Of a stretch of 64,000 nucleotides of DNA, positions 31,696 to 42,724 are shown piece by piece. How positions within the stretch are numbered: the first letter of the stretch is position 1; every line of letters begins with the position of its first letter. The translations under genes were made by a program, and so were the position numbers. Source of the stretch: Favolaschia claudopus (lineage: Eukaryota; Basidiomycota; Agaricomycetes; Agaricales; Mycenaceae); the NCBI GenBank assembly GCA_037176885.1, contig JAWWNJ010000020.1:1178001-1242000 (forward strand). The letters run 5' to 3'. The notes under the pieces are model-generated. The model saw nothing but the letters and a program-made list of their open reading frames with translations. It had not been told where the DNA came from and made no database searches.

Positions 31696-33386
31696 GATGG
31701 ACTGTTTCTCTGTGCCTGGACCTACACATCTTCCCTCGGGTGCACCACCTGCCCGTGAACTCCTGTGGAAGCTGCCCAAAGTGACAATCGAGGAAGCTGA
31801 GGATGAGGATGATCGCCGGTCCACCAATACTTTTCCCGGTCCTGCAGCCTGTGATTCTTCCCCAGGCGGGACTGTCTTGACGTGCCAGAGGAGGAGGATG
31901 AGCTGTTGGCAACATCACCAGCGTTTGACGATGACTATCCCCGCCCATGTGCCCCTCAGTCTTTTTTGAATGGTATGCACGAGCAAGCAACACGTCCCGG
32001 TGCATGCCGCAGGGCACCAGATCTGGGAGAAGCTCGGGCTGCTCTGGATTGTGTGCAAAGATTTCTACGTGGGGAACTACGTGGCACAGATCTTTTTGGA
32101 TTGCGCGGAGTTAGCTACAAGGATCCCGCCATCAGTCCTTTCACGCGGAATCGACTAATGGGAATCCGAACAATGCTGAATTTCTATGTGACCCCGGGAC
32201 TAACCACTTATGCACGCTGGGGTGACTCTGCTCACTTAGCTGCCTGTGGTCTTGGGCGCGGGGTTTATTGTGCTCGTGTCTTGGCATTACTTTCTCGTCA
32301 ATTCATTCTCAACCGCGAAGTTATGGACGTAAACCCGTATGGGGAGTGGAATGAGAGCATGCTCGCTGACGAACATCTTGCCAACGACATCAGACTTCAT
32401 CTTCAGTCGCTTGGGAATGAGATCACGGCCAATAAACTTGTGGAATATCTGAACAGCCCTGCTGTCAGAGAAGAACATAACATTGATAAAGAAGTATCTC
32501 TAACTACAGCACGCCAATATTTAGACGAGTTGGGATACAGGTGAGAATACCTCTTCGTGCCTTTTGTTTCATTTCATACTCATGCCAAAATTTAGATTCA
32601 GATCTGCCCCAAAGGGACAGTATGTTGACGGACATGAACGGCCAGACGTTGTTTATTACCGGGACAATATTTACCTCCCTCGCTTGTTCGAGCTTCAAAA
32701 GCGTACAGTCGTCTTTGACAATGATGGAAAGCCTATCCCAAACAACTACACTCTGCTGGGCCGGCGTGTCATCCTTTGGTACCACGACGAGAGCATTTTC
32801 TACGCCCATGACCGGCGGCGGGAAAACTGGTATCACAAGGACGCGCCGGCAAAACCATACCGAAAAGGCGAGGGCCATTCATTCATGATCGCCGACTACT
32901 TTTCTCCGATTTTGGCCGGCTACGTGATCCCAACAATCCAAAACGAAATGCCCGTCGGAGCGAAAAGGACGAGACGGTTATTTCACGTCCGAAGAGGTTC
33001 TTGAGCAAGCTTCGACAGCTCGCGCGCTTGTCAAAGAGCTTTGGCCCGACTTTGATCACGTCTTCATTTACGACAACGCTACCACACATAAAAAGCGTCC
33101 CGACGGCTCCCTCTCTGCAACCGGAATGCCGAAGGCCCCCTTTGGTACACGAAAAAACCACGAGTCGGCGAATTTCCTCATTGAGGTCAACAAACGGGAT
33201 GCCGAAGGTAAACTGGTCTACGACTCCAAGCGGAATCTGGTCAAGGAGAAGATTAAAATGACTGGCGCACACTTTGACGGTAAATCCCAGGATCTCTATT
33301 TCCCCGACGACCATCCTCGCCATCCCGGCAAATTCAAAGACATGAAGCAGATCCTCGAAGAGCGCGGCATGCACGCCGAGGCCTAG
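31696..33386 (+). pseudogene. DDE-superfamily transposase, one intron, frameshifted
   Basis: The ATG at 31696 (MDCFSVPGPTHLPSG) leads, after a shift near 31850, to an acidic LDVPEEEDELLAT. Next come a helical region and the paired-helix DNA-binding part WNESMLADEHLANDIRLHLQ, NKLVEYLNSPAVREEH and EVSLTTARQYLDELGYR. A 55-bp intron (32541-32595) then joins FRSAPKGQYVDGHERPDVV. Catalytic core: VILWYHDESIFYAHDRR (first Asp), KGEGHSFMIADYF and FDHVFIYDNATTHKKR (second Asp), then NHESANFLIEVNK, MTGAHFDGKSQDLYFPDDHP and KDMKQILEERG. This is the HDES/YDNATTH family of basidiomycete DDE transposases related to Tc1/IS630. Two shifts (about 32899 and 32965) break the core. Stop at 33384-33386; no terminal repeats found. 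Confidence 0.85.
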
Positions 33387-33389
33387 CTG

Positions 33390-35174
33390 AAGAAGGGATC
33401 AATCAATCAATCAATATTCCATTATCCTCACTGCGGGCCGTTTATCGGCCCATGTCGGAGTCTAGCAGTACATTGACTGTAACACTATATTGTTAATCAT
33501 TCGGCTGCCCGTGATCCTTCAAACTCTCTGCAATGATTCCCGCAACGAGGGGCTGTGTTTCTCCAAACGGGGTTGTCGGTGCCGCACTACCGCTTGGCGT
33601 GAGTGACACGATCGTGAGGCGATCACGTGCCAGTGTGGTCATGAGGTTGGTCAGCCGAAATCGGCGCGGCGGAATCTCGGAGTGTCTAAATTGTTTCTCC
33701 GAGGGTGGGGGCTGGGCTTATGAATTATGTCTGTGGAGAGCCGAGAGAATTCAAGTTTTCAAGTTGCAAAAGAGAGAGAGAAAAGGAGACAAAAGAGAGA
33801 GACTCACTAAGTATCTGAGACTCTGTTACCCAAAAATTAGCTCTCCAGAGCTTCTGTAGCTCCCACAAAAGCGCCGGAAAATCTTGATTTCTATGTCTCG
33901 ATTGGGCAAATCAAAGGTATTCAAGATATGGTAAGAGGTATGTCCTTTCGGAGCAACTGCCTCCCTGGGACATAATCCAGCCAATCGAATTCAAGATTTC
34001 CTCGGAACATCCCTCGGCCGTTCCCACACTGAGTCCGAAAAAGCCGATGAATCATTTTTGCCGTTCAACTTCGGTTCGCGAGACTTCAGTTGCTTGAAAA
34101 CTCGTACTCTTCAGCCAAATTTGGGTTAAAAACAATACAGTAGTTATTCATAGGCATTTATTCTGACTACATTATGTAAAGAATCAAACATACACGAGCC
34201 CGACTCGGAAGGTTCAATCATTTCTCGGCCGTGCTTGGGCCGTACACTCGGCGAGCAGGCGTGAGCCGCTGTGCTTGGGTTCAAGCTTCAACTTATAATT
34301 CAAAGTCAATCACTAATGTAAGCACAATTTGAGAAGTAGTGCGAAGATAAGTAGAGGAAGACAATTTGGATTCCAATCAATCAACTCCATGCCCGCGCAC
34401 CATCCTCGCATCCTATGATTCAAGTCTGGCTCACCGTAATAAGTTTCCTCTTGTGATGTAACTCAAAACTTGGGAGTACCCATTTTGTTGACAATGAAAG
34501 ATTCACAAGTATCAAAATGGAGGCTTAGCAAAGATCACGTCTCGATTCAACGGAACCGGCTTTCGCTAGCTTGAATCAGGCTTTGTAAAATTGAAGGTGG
34601 TCTGCCGACAAAAGTACGAGCTCAGATAGTTTCGAAGTAGTTTGAACCTTGATATTTGTGCAACCAACACAATGCTACGAGCAATCTCAGAATTTAAATA
34701 GCCCACTTTCCGCAATGAACAAGCACAGTAAAACATGACCAGAGTATCTAAAGCCCAAGTTGGGGAGGTTTGAGCCGTCTGTACATACAGGGAAACATGC
34801 ACCAATATCTTTGATTCGGGTGGATCTCAATTGAAGTGCATTCTCAACTGGACGTCCAATGTTCAGAACCAGCATTGATGCTGTCCCAAAGAGACAAGAG
34901 CTAGTAGATTCTACCCCATTGATCTTTGAACACGAAGCTTCTCTTGTGCATTGTTGTTGTAAGGTCGAAGCAGGTAAAAGTCTTTAAGTAGTTGGGGTGG
35001 AGCAGATTACGGGTTCAAGGGAAAGTGAGAAGCTCAAAATGAGCTTGTTTTTGGGGCCGACGCACTCTTTCTTGATCCGCCGTGCATTCTCAGACTCAGA
35101 GGATGGCCTCGTCGACTTGAATGAGGTGCAAGGATGAAGGAGAACGAGGTTTGATTCGCATCATTGACCGGAAC
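33390..35174. other. No supported gene
   Basis: A short (ATCA)n run at 33400-33416 and a hairpin GGGCCG/CGGCCC near 33437 follow the transposase. The rest is AT-rich non-coding sequence without recognisable ends or motifs. Confidence 0.4.
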
Positions 35175-35249
35175 ATATTGGATCAAATCGGATCACTACA
35201 GTATGCCTTATCCGGACATAATCCTCCACAGACTTGATTAATGAGCCGG
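35175..35249 (-). repeat. CGGCTCATTAATCA dispersed repeat, copy 2
   Basis: Inverse-oriented partner of 26748-26817. It ends exactly where the tRNA-like sequence begins. Confidence 0.8.
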
Positions 35250-35390
35250 GGGCTGCAGGATTTGAACCTGCGACCTTGGCAGTGTGCGCGTGGTCGACCT
35301 TAGGGGATGGTTACATACCGCTGTGCCAAGGGTTGGATGGCACAGCGGTAACCATCCGCAGACCCATGGCTTCCGACCATCAGCGTCGAC
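35250..35390 (-). tRNA. tRNA-like sequence with palindromic A-box (SINE-like)
   Basis: On the minus strand an A-box-like TGGCACAGCGG (about 35333) and a perfect B-box GGTTCAAATCC in a 5-7-5 T-arm (GCAGG, TTCAAAT, CCTGC; about 35257-35275) are present. No matching acceptor stem or clear anticodon arm is seen. TGGCACAGCGGTAACCATCC also occurs on the plus strand at 35336, so the D-arm region is duplicated head to head around 35310-35355. This looks like a rearranged tRNA-derived repeat rather than a working tRNA. Confidence 0.4.
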
Positions 35391-35792
35391 ACATTCAGAG
35401 TGGAACTGAGAAGAAGTGAGCGCTGTACATGTAAGAAATGAGAGGCATACCCAGACTGTCTCGCATCCCGCCCTGCTGCAAAAATTGCCGTGTATGCCTT
35501 AATCACCGAGGGTAAACTTGAGGGTAAATACAATCAAATATCAATAACTCGCTGTTAGCCGGCCTTACAGTGATTCCATCGCTTGTGGGCACTATAATTT
35601 GTTACACATTCACTGGGGATTCATCCTAACCGCTGAAACAAGCGTAAAAAAGCAAATCCAAAATTCATATAAAACTTTTTTTTCGAGCTCGAGGGGACCC
35701 TCCCCCTCGTCCAAATTAGGAAATTTCTTATCATGGAAGCCCCTTGTCTGATCCATAGTTTGGCTTAGATCCGAAAGCCGCTATAGAGCTGG

Positions 35793-35826
35793 TATAGTGC
35801 GCATCGCTTAAACACCACCAAATAGG
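35793..35826 (+). repeat. Solitary MITE end (TATGGTGCGCATCGC type)
   Basis: TATAGTGCGCATCGCTTAAA followed by CACCACCAAA matches the sequence starting at 56122. No opposite end recognised nearby. Confidence 0.6.
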
Positions 35827-35885
35827 TCCCATGCGATCAATGATGTCTCAAATCGCCGGAGAGAAATTATTTTAAAATATATACA

Positions 35886-36718
35886 GTGCTCGGCATTGGC
35901 TCGCGCTCAATGAAGGCTGTCCTATTTTGAAACGGGGATTTGGCCGATTCGTTACCGCCGCATCTATCTTGCCCTCAAAAATCTGTGCTACTGGGTTGAA
36001 CTGGATGAAGATCGACCGGCATGGAACGCACTGCAAGAATCTATCAATCTCGCTCGTCAGCGGAATATTTCTTGGATAAATGACTTGCGGATCGTCCTTT
36101 CAAAACTGTACATCCCCGTGACGCTGGATATCTCTGGTCCTTTGGAGGTTGCCACAGTGAAAGAAGCCATGAACCAGGTCAAGTTATCGATGGAGGCATG
36201 GATTGACCATGAAATTATGAATTCTTCACGAACGAAAGACATCTTGGTTGGCAGGCTCGAAATGGATAAGGATACGGGAAAGCTGATTAAAAAGTCCTTG
36301 GATTTTCGGCACTACCTGCGAGTCAAAACACCTAGCCATCGACTGGCCCTCACGCGCATTGTGCTATCCAGTCACAGTCGCCGTGGAACGCCGCAGGTGG
36401 AAGGAACGAGGGAAGGACACTGTTCCAAGGGAATGGCGTAAATGTCGATTTTGCCTCGAGGCCGTGGAGGACGAAGCTCACGCGATGTTCATTTGTCCTC
36501 ATCCGGACCTCATGCAAGTTCGCGAGGAATTTCTCACCGGATCGTACGCGACCGTACCGGATTTTCAGAACACTTTTACCGACATAATGAACTTCTACCG
36601 CGCCGTCCTCGCGGAAAGGGAAGTTACACCGATTCTGGCGAAATTAGCCTTCAGAACCCTTCAAATTTACAACGCAGTGCCTATGCTGCTGGTTTATCCG
36701 CCACCGTCGACTGCGTAG
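35886..36718 (+). pseudogene. Non-LTR retrotransposon (LINE) RT C-terminus
   Basis: Plus frames read LGIGSRSMKAVLF, then after a shift near 35934 ETGIWPIRYRRIYLALKNLC and WNALQESINLARQRNISWI. The frame stays open to HYLRVKTPSHRLALTRIVLS. It shifts at about 36375 into AVERRRWKERGKDTVPREWR and the terminal zinc motif CRFCLEAVEDEAHAMFIC (C-x2-C-x8-H-x4-C), ending LVYPPPSTA at 36718. The arrangement of LP(I/L)RYRR helix, thumb, LTRLLLS and C-terminal CCHC is that of LINE ORF2 proteins of basidiomycetes. 5' truncation is usual for LINEs; no poly(A) tail follows, as a Ty3 fragment abuts it. Confidence 0.8.
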
Positions 36719-36809
36719 GATCGCAACTTACCACCCTAAAGTCCTTGGGCTCGCTTTGGCGAGTGGTGTGCATGCGTCGGCAAAGGGAAAGACGTTCAAT
36801 TGCGTCAGG

Positions 36810-37004
36810 TTACTGGTGGATACTGGGGGCGGTGCTCATGCCAGAATAAAATCCTTCCACCAGAAATGTGGCTTCAGTCAAGTCCATGGGCAATAGGGGC
36901 TGAGTGGCATGCAAAAGCTCAAATGGGGAATAGCCAGTTACACTGCTGACCGCGATTCGATCCGCAAATACTGCCGCGGGCAACAGATCGGGCCATCGTG
37001 TCAT
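36810..37004 (-). pseudogene. Ty3-like integrase fragment
   Basis: The minus frame reads MTRWPDLLPAAVFADRIAV and SVTGYSPFELLHATQPLLPM, the region after the integrase catalytic core (GxSPFxLLYG-type motif). It ends in DLTEATFLVEGFYSG. About 65 codons only, adjoining the LINE fragment. Confidence 0.75.
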
Positions 37005-37183
37005 TTTTCCTTAACAGGGAGGCCCGAAAGGGATAGATCTACTTACACTAGTATTGGGATAACGCTTGAGACAATTTGTGGGGAAAAGGCAGCAGCAACT
37101 CTGTCTAGATCTCTGCGTAAAAAAATAAAAATACTGATCGGTGCCTCTGAATATCGAAGTAAGTGTACTTTGCCTTGTGCACT

Positions 37184-37295
37184 GCGGTCGTCAAACCCCG
37201 TGAATTTCACATAGCCTATGCATGAATTCCACGATTCACTGAATTTTCAAGTGAATTCAGATTCACCTATTTGACTTTTCACATACCCGGTTCTG
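37184..37295 (+). repeat. GAATTC-rich dispersed repeat, copy B
   Basis: Plus-strand partner of 248-359 (CCCGTGAATTTC, CATGAATTCCAC, GTGAATTCAGATTCA, CATACCCG in the same order). Confidence 0.75.
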
Positions 37296-37868
37296 CAGGC
37301 CACAACGAACCCCATGAATCTGGGTGACTGACACTCACTGCATTTTGGACAAATCTGGGCCGAGTGAGTATAGGTCTTCGAGGTAACCTAGCCAGACATA
37401 CACGCCAGTTGGCGGACACATGGCCGCCATGTGTCGTCGACCTCTGTACCACATATCTCAACTAGATGGCGGCCAGCTGGTGAAGAGGTGGTATCCAGGT
37501 TTGATCGCTAATGGCCCATTGTGGAACCACTCTCTAGCTGGCCGCCAGCTGAGTCCTCACTTGGTGTCCATTCTTTTGTAAATCTGGCATATAATAATAG
37601 AATATATTGGGCTCCCATCGTACACGACGATACATGAATGAATACCAAAGGAATAGAAACGACACAAGATCAATCATCATACCTTTGTAGCCTGTCCCTC
37701 GCAGCGCGATCCCTCGATACCCCCGGCCCCCAACTTTCCCTCCCACACTATCTTCGCGGCACAATTATTGAGGAACAGCCTTGAACATGTTTGAAGACGG
37801 AGAGAGAGTTGAAAACTTGGAAACCTTGACGACTGGGGAGAGACGAACATCGAACGACCTCCGCGTTT

Positions 37869-38336
37869 TCACCCGTCCACCCTCACATCCGACCGCAACC
37901 ACCAAGCTCGAGAGAATATTCGTGGTATTGAAGCGAAGATTTTAACCAGTGTTTGATATAAGTCTTGAAGAAGCTCATAGCTTGAACGTTGACCTTGAAC
38001 GATTACTTGAAGCGCCTTGCGCAATAGCCGCTCCAAGACTTGAGGCTGGAAGAACTCCGGAGGACTTGCACGTTGATGTCGCATTGAGGGGTGCTTGAGG
38101 ATTTGCGCAAAAGTTGAAGTAATGACTTGATGACGAACCAGCGTCGCCGCCTCTTCAAGAGAGCACTTGTCGCGATGGCAGCGAGCAACGAAATCATTGA
38201 GCTTGAATAGCGTCCGTCGTGGCGCGAGGGGCTTGCTTGCAAAAGAGGCAGAGGGTAGAGCAGCATTCGGAGAGGAGCGCTGATAGATTTGAGAAGGGGC
38301 CGGCGGGGGAGCCTGGGGGACGGTTTGAGGGGACAT
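37869..38336 (-). CDS. Hypothetical protein, Pro/Ser-rich start and helical body
   Basis: The minus-strand ATG at 38336 gives MSPQTVPQAPPPAPSQIYQR, a low-complexity start, then RTLFKLNDFVARCHRDKCSL, EEAATLVRHQVITSTFAQIL and a helix-rich stretch FFQPQVLERLLRKALQVIVQ to YELLQDLYQTLVKIFASIPR. About 155 residues, single exon, stop at 37869. An earlier in-frame ATG at 38378 is less likely. No family recognised; the arrangement resembles a small gag-like or HTH protein, but this is a guess. No cysteine motif. Confidence 0.35.
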   Translation of the reverse strand: MSPQTVPQAPPPAPSQIYQRSSPNAALPSASFASKPLAPRRTLFKLNDFVARCHRDKCSLEEAATLVRHQVITSTFAQILKHPSMRHQRASPPEFFQPQVLERLLRKALQVIVQGQRSSYELLQDLYQTLVKIFASIPRIFSRAWWLRSDVRVDG

Positions 38337-38339
38337 GGT

Positions 38340-40005
38340 GGAAGGAAAGAGGGAAGCGAAGCAAAAATGCCAAGTCAACGCACACGTGAGCTGTCAAAAA
38401 TGCGCACGGACCTTCATTTTCCCACACGCCAACAGGCGCCAAATCGTGATTTGGGTCGATTGTGGCCGTCGATACAACTTGGCGGTGTGAATGCCCTTGT
38501 ACACTATCTCGAGTTGCCTCTTTGGTTCAGTGATATATTCTAGGAAGGACTCTGGTGCAGCTTCACTTGAGGTGCTGCCTGTTTGCTAAATTAAGATTCC
38601 CGAGTCCAATACCTTAATCGGCAGCTGGAGGTTCCAGTGGAAGATGCAGATGTCAGCGACGTGCTGGCAAGCTGGTAGCGAATGACGACACAGCTGTCGC
38701 CAGGTGAAGCTTTCATCTGCGGGCTACGTGGGGGCACTTTGGCGGTGTAGAGTATCTGTACCACCTCGAAAGGGTTCTAACTTACCAGGTCTTGGAGCAA
38801 CGGGTTGATGTCCGGATCAGCCAAGAGGTGAGCGATCATAAAGTCCATGACACAGACCTCCAAAAGTCGAGCGACCGGGGGGAGGGGGGGGGTGTACGTA
38901 ATTGATCCGCCCCAGGTTGGGGAAGATCAAGAGAGATAAACAAAGACAAAACAAAGATAAGGAATCAATCTCCGCTTTCACCCGCCCCGTCCACTTTTCG
39001 CCGACAGCTGCCGAATGCCATCAAGGTCAATCAAATATGCAAATACGTCTAGAACGTGAGAGAGAAACATAATCTAAGAGCACAGTGCTATACTTCAAGT
39101 ATGAAAATGGGGGGGTAGCCGAAATCCCAGCGTTATCGGTCCCAGTGGTGAGGCACAATAAGAAGTCGAACGGTCGGACCACGAAAAGGTGGTCGGCTTT
39201 ATCGGATTGCCTAATTTGGGGGGGTTGTCAAAGAGGTCTGTGTTTGATCGGCCACGATCGCTCACCTCTTGGGATCAGCTGGGTGTTATCTGCAGTGCAG
39301 ATACTCTAACATTGAGATAACACTCTTGCCGTTTTCTCCTGCTTCTGGGGTTGGAAAGTCCTGGAAATAGTTTGGTGTATATGAGAGGATAAATTGAGAT
39401 GTTCTGACTTTTTAACATTATGAATTGATTATGAAAATCGCGGAAACCGTCAAAATCAGATAACAGCCAAGGCACGCAGGTAACAGTCACGGTCACCGCG
39501 TGACATCACTCTTCCCTCCGTTCCTCGTCCTCGGCATACACAACCTACGTTGACAGCAAATGGGAATGGGGCTGTGCTGATCAAGTGATGGAGCAGGTGA
39601 TGGCTGCTGTCAATCGCACGGCGCAGTGATAAGACCATCTTCCGAGTGATACGGCCCTTCTCCGTGTGTTCCACGGCTGTCCCGAAGTGATGCCTGCTGA
39701 TCCACCATGATGGCAGCGCCGTTTCAAGTGATGCGGCCCACCCTTCACCATCCCGCATCATCTGCAGCACCGATTCTTGGACCTTGGCTATTCCTTGAGG
39801 CCCGGCTAACCCCTGCTGCTGCTGATACAGGATTTGATTGTGCCACATACCCGCGAAGAGAATGAGATCTCCGTTCGAGCTCGCGAGGATGGCTCACAAC
39901 ATTAGGTTATGGAAGAGAGCCAGTTTCTTTTTTTCTTGACGAACTCTCTGGCAAAAAATATGGATTGAATTTGTGTATCTGAGTATGTCACTCCACTACG
40001 GAACT
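38340..40005. other. No supported gene; G-runs
   Basis: Holds two close G-runs (38877-38892) and a GTGATGG-like loosely repeated GC-rich zone at 39580-39740. Short frames have no recognised motif. Confidence 0.4.
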
Positions 40006-40025
40006 CCCCCCCCCCCCCCCCCCCC
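40006..40025. repeat. Poly-C tract, 20 bp
   Basis: Uninterrupted run of 20 C, twelve bases before a TA-type MITE. Confidence 0.98.
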
Positions 40026-40037
40026 TTCCGGTCAGTA

Positions 40038-40207
40038 TACAGTCGAAGCTGTCATAACCCATAGGCCTCGGTTAGGTCAGAAAGGTATGGGGTATGGCAG
40101 ATTTATGGGTTATCCCAGCCAAAGGTCAGTCAAAATCCCCGAGAAATGTATGGGTTAAGGCAGATTATGGGTTACGATAGCTACGGGTTATGACAGCTTC
40201 GACTGTA
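40038..40207. mobile_element. 170-bp TA-flanked MITE, copy 2
   Basis: TA at both ends, termini CAGTCGAAGCTGTCATAACC and complement, the same length and internal ATGGGTTAT units as 8505-8674. About 80-85 percent identical by eye. Confidence 0.93.
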
Positions 40208-40369
40208 CTGTATTTACATTCAACCCAAACCCTGTAAATCCACACAAGCTCCCCCTATCTGTAGGCCGGGAACCGGCATACACAACCTACGCTATTTTCT
40301 GGACGAGACGAGCTGTTGGATTCTCCCTCGTCAGGTACTTTGAGTTATTCTCGGGACGAGCTAAGAATT

Positions 40370-40402
40370 GAGGCTCATTAATCAAGCCTGTGGAGGCTTA
40401 CT
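40370..40402 (+). repeat. CGGCTCATTAATCA dispersed repeat, copy 3 (short)
   Basis: GAGGCTCATTAATCAAGCCT then GTGGAGG, matching the start of copy 1. Confidence 0.6.
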
Positions 40403-40450
40403 GTAGTGGTCACGTGCTAGGCTACTTCTCGCCCAATTTCCTCTGTGTGG

Positions 40451-40964
40451 CAAGGGGGTGTCGGGATTCGAAACTCGGATATCGGGTCGACTTATTTTTT
40501 AAGCCCTCGGCCAGACCCCCCCTCCCCCCCTCCCCTCCTATATAGGGTAGTATATTCCCACCATTGTCAGGCTGCCGTGTTGCCAATCAACACACCCACC
40601 TCGGTAATTTCCGAAACCCACCATTTTTTATATCTGTTTCGTGCGTTTGAGAGTTTAGTTGCTAGAAGAAATTCTAGTACTTAATTTCGTGGCCTGACAA
40701 CAGAAGCAAAATAATCGTTGAAATTTTGCGACGCTTATTTAGCGTGCGAAAACTGTCCAAATCCGGAACATTATTGCCGCTTCGACAGTCAGATGGGTTC
40801 ATGAGGCGGAAATTTACCCTCGGACAAGTTTAAACCAATTTACAACTGGTTTATGAGCCTTAGAAAGCTTATGAGTACTAGACACAAGAAACTTTTTAAG
40901 GACCTTCTGGAGACCCCCCCCCCTCCAACATATGGTACGAAATTTTAATCCCGACACCCCCTTG
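40451..40964. mobile_element. Non-autonomous hAT-like element, 514 bp
   Basis: Perfect 8-bp target duplication CTGTGTGG (40443-40450 and 40965-40972) around inverted termini CAAGGGGGTGTCGGGATT. The CA(A/G)GGG start with an 8-bp duplication is hAT-like. No transposase inside. Confidence 0.9.
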
Positions 40965-40974
40965 CTGTGTGGGG

Positions 40975-42228
40975 TGGGGCATCCACGCTGCCGAAAGTGG
41001 CCGCTTTGTACATGTTTATTCTCAAGTAAATCCCGAAACGGGTGGTTTTTACACCTTTTCATTTACTCTGCTGTAACGCCTCAACCTACCACAAATATGA
41101 ATCGGCAAACTTTTTACTTATGATACAGTGAAGAGTCTATTTCCCGGAATACAAGCCTTCACGGGCAGAGAATAGTTTTTTACAAGGGTGACAATTGACG
41201 ACAAATCAACCTCAATCTGACAGGTTATATCTCAACAAGGGGTGAGCAGAGAAATGTAGGAACTTCTGATAGCGTGCTTTATGCCTCAAAGAATGGATCT
41301 GCAGTCTTGCACAATATTTTGACTGCCCGTTGTTGAAGGAGAGGGTACGGAACCGGGTGGCTTTGATGGTCAAAGACGTAATTGATGGTAAAAACTCGTA
41401 GTTCGTTCAAATTGGAACGTTTGCGGTACTCATAGCAAAGGAATCCTGTCAATACAATGTATAAAAGTTAAACCACAGCGGAAAAACCACCACAATCAAG
41501 TGCGGAAACTCATGTTCAGTCCTGCTTTCAGCATGGATGTCAGAGTGGTATTGCTGATGCTTGCCAGTTCCCCGGGATCGTTTTTTATTACCTGAGCTGC
41601 TATTTATTGTACGAATGAATGGGTAAACGAATGCTATGTACTTTATGGGCTGAAATCCGCTGGTTCTTTCAAGTCGGCCCATGAAAGGGCCAAAGGCATA
41701 CATGCCAAACAAGTAGGATGAAAAGCTCATTTTCAGCAAAATTAACAGTGATACATACTCAAATGGATTCTTTCTAGTGGTTTCTTGAGTGATGAGGCAG
41801 AGGCACGATATGTTGATGAAGAAAGAGACACCTATCATCGTTAGTTGGTGTAGAGGTTTTGTAGTTTCGAGGGGGTGGTTAGATAGTGAAAGGTTGTGGG
41901 TTCCTTTTTGCAAATACTAGGACCACACAATCGTCGGCTGAGTACTAGCCAATGATATCTCTTTCCCTGAGGTAAGCAAGTGTCTTTCATTGCAGATGTA
42001 TAAAATTTATTCCGCTCTACTTATATTGAGAGACAGCAGGAGCAGCATGACCTTCCCTGCAAGCTGGCCCATGTCTTCGAGAAAATGATGTGATATATAT
42101 TTTTTCGACAAGTCACCTGGTGTCTCCATTGTCCAAGCTTCTAAAATATACCTCTCATGTCGCAAAACCATTCCAATCTTGGTACATATATACTGGTACA
42201 CTCCTTCACCTTCCTCAAAACCTGGTAG
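40975..42228. other. No firm gene; one membrane-like frame
   Basis: A minus frame at 41449-41913 contains two hydrophobic stretches (MIGVSFFINISCLCLI and YVSLLILLKMSFSSYLFGMY) and then GRLERTSGFQPIKYIAFVYP. GTATGT and GTAATA donor-like sites inside it hint at introns, but no consistent multi-exon frame was found. Confidence 0.25.
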
Positions 42229-42720
42229 ATGGCGGATCATGCCGAGGAGTTGGCCGAAACTACTGCCGCCATCAAAGTTTCTATATCGGGTGCGCACAGG
42301 TGCGCACGTTGCGGCGGAATGCGCGTAAGTGATAGGCGGGCCTTCCCAAAAAGGAAGGTCCGTGTGTCGGCCTTCTTTCCGACACGTGACATTTACATTT
42401 CTTCTGAAGAGAGAGTAAAGCAAGAGAATTTGTTTGGATGCGCAAGCGTGCCCAAACATCAAACGAATTATTGATGCCCGCACTGAATGCCCACTTTCAC
42501 GTCCTTGCCGCTGTTTTTCAAGACTACGGTAGGGTCCCATGTCCGACTCCTATCATACTCTCTTCTTTATTACAGCTCCGGACAATCAAACTCGACAAAT
42601 TTATCGACCTTTTCCCACGACCCCGATATGTATCGGAATCGAAAGGAAACGAGTTCAGGAGCCTGCTGAATTTTTTTGGTGAGAATTCATCGAGCTGTTC
42701 CGGAGATATCCGCTATTCTT
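42229..42720 (+). other. Possible exon remnants, unassigned
   Basis: The ATG at 42229 opens MADHAEELAETTAAIKVSIS, then the frame enters a hairpin-rich stretch. Further on, an intron-like GTAGGG...TTACAG (about 42529-42574) separates two open segments that stay open in several frames. A broken spliced gene is possible; no family recognised. Confidence 0.2.
42338..42385. repeat. Two adjacent short hairpins
   Basis: GGGCCTTCC, CAAAAA, GGAAGGTCC (one mismatch) followed two bases later by GTGTCGG, CCTTCTTT, CCGACAC. Confidence 0.85.
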
Positions 42721-42724
42721 AGTA

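Noticed and set aside
35250..35330. Functional tRNA gene
   Set aside because: B-box is perfect but no acceptor stem or proper anticodon arm can be drawn.
38877..38892. G-quadruplex or telomere-like sequence
   Set aside because: Two uneven G-runs only, no TTAGGG-type repeat; not a telomere and weak as a quadruplex.
42007..42540. 177-codon minus frame
   Set aside because: Runs through hairpins and opposite plausible plus-strand exon signals; no motif.
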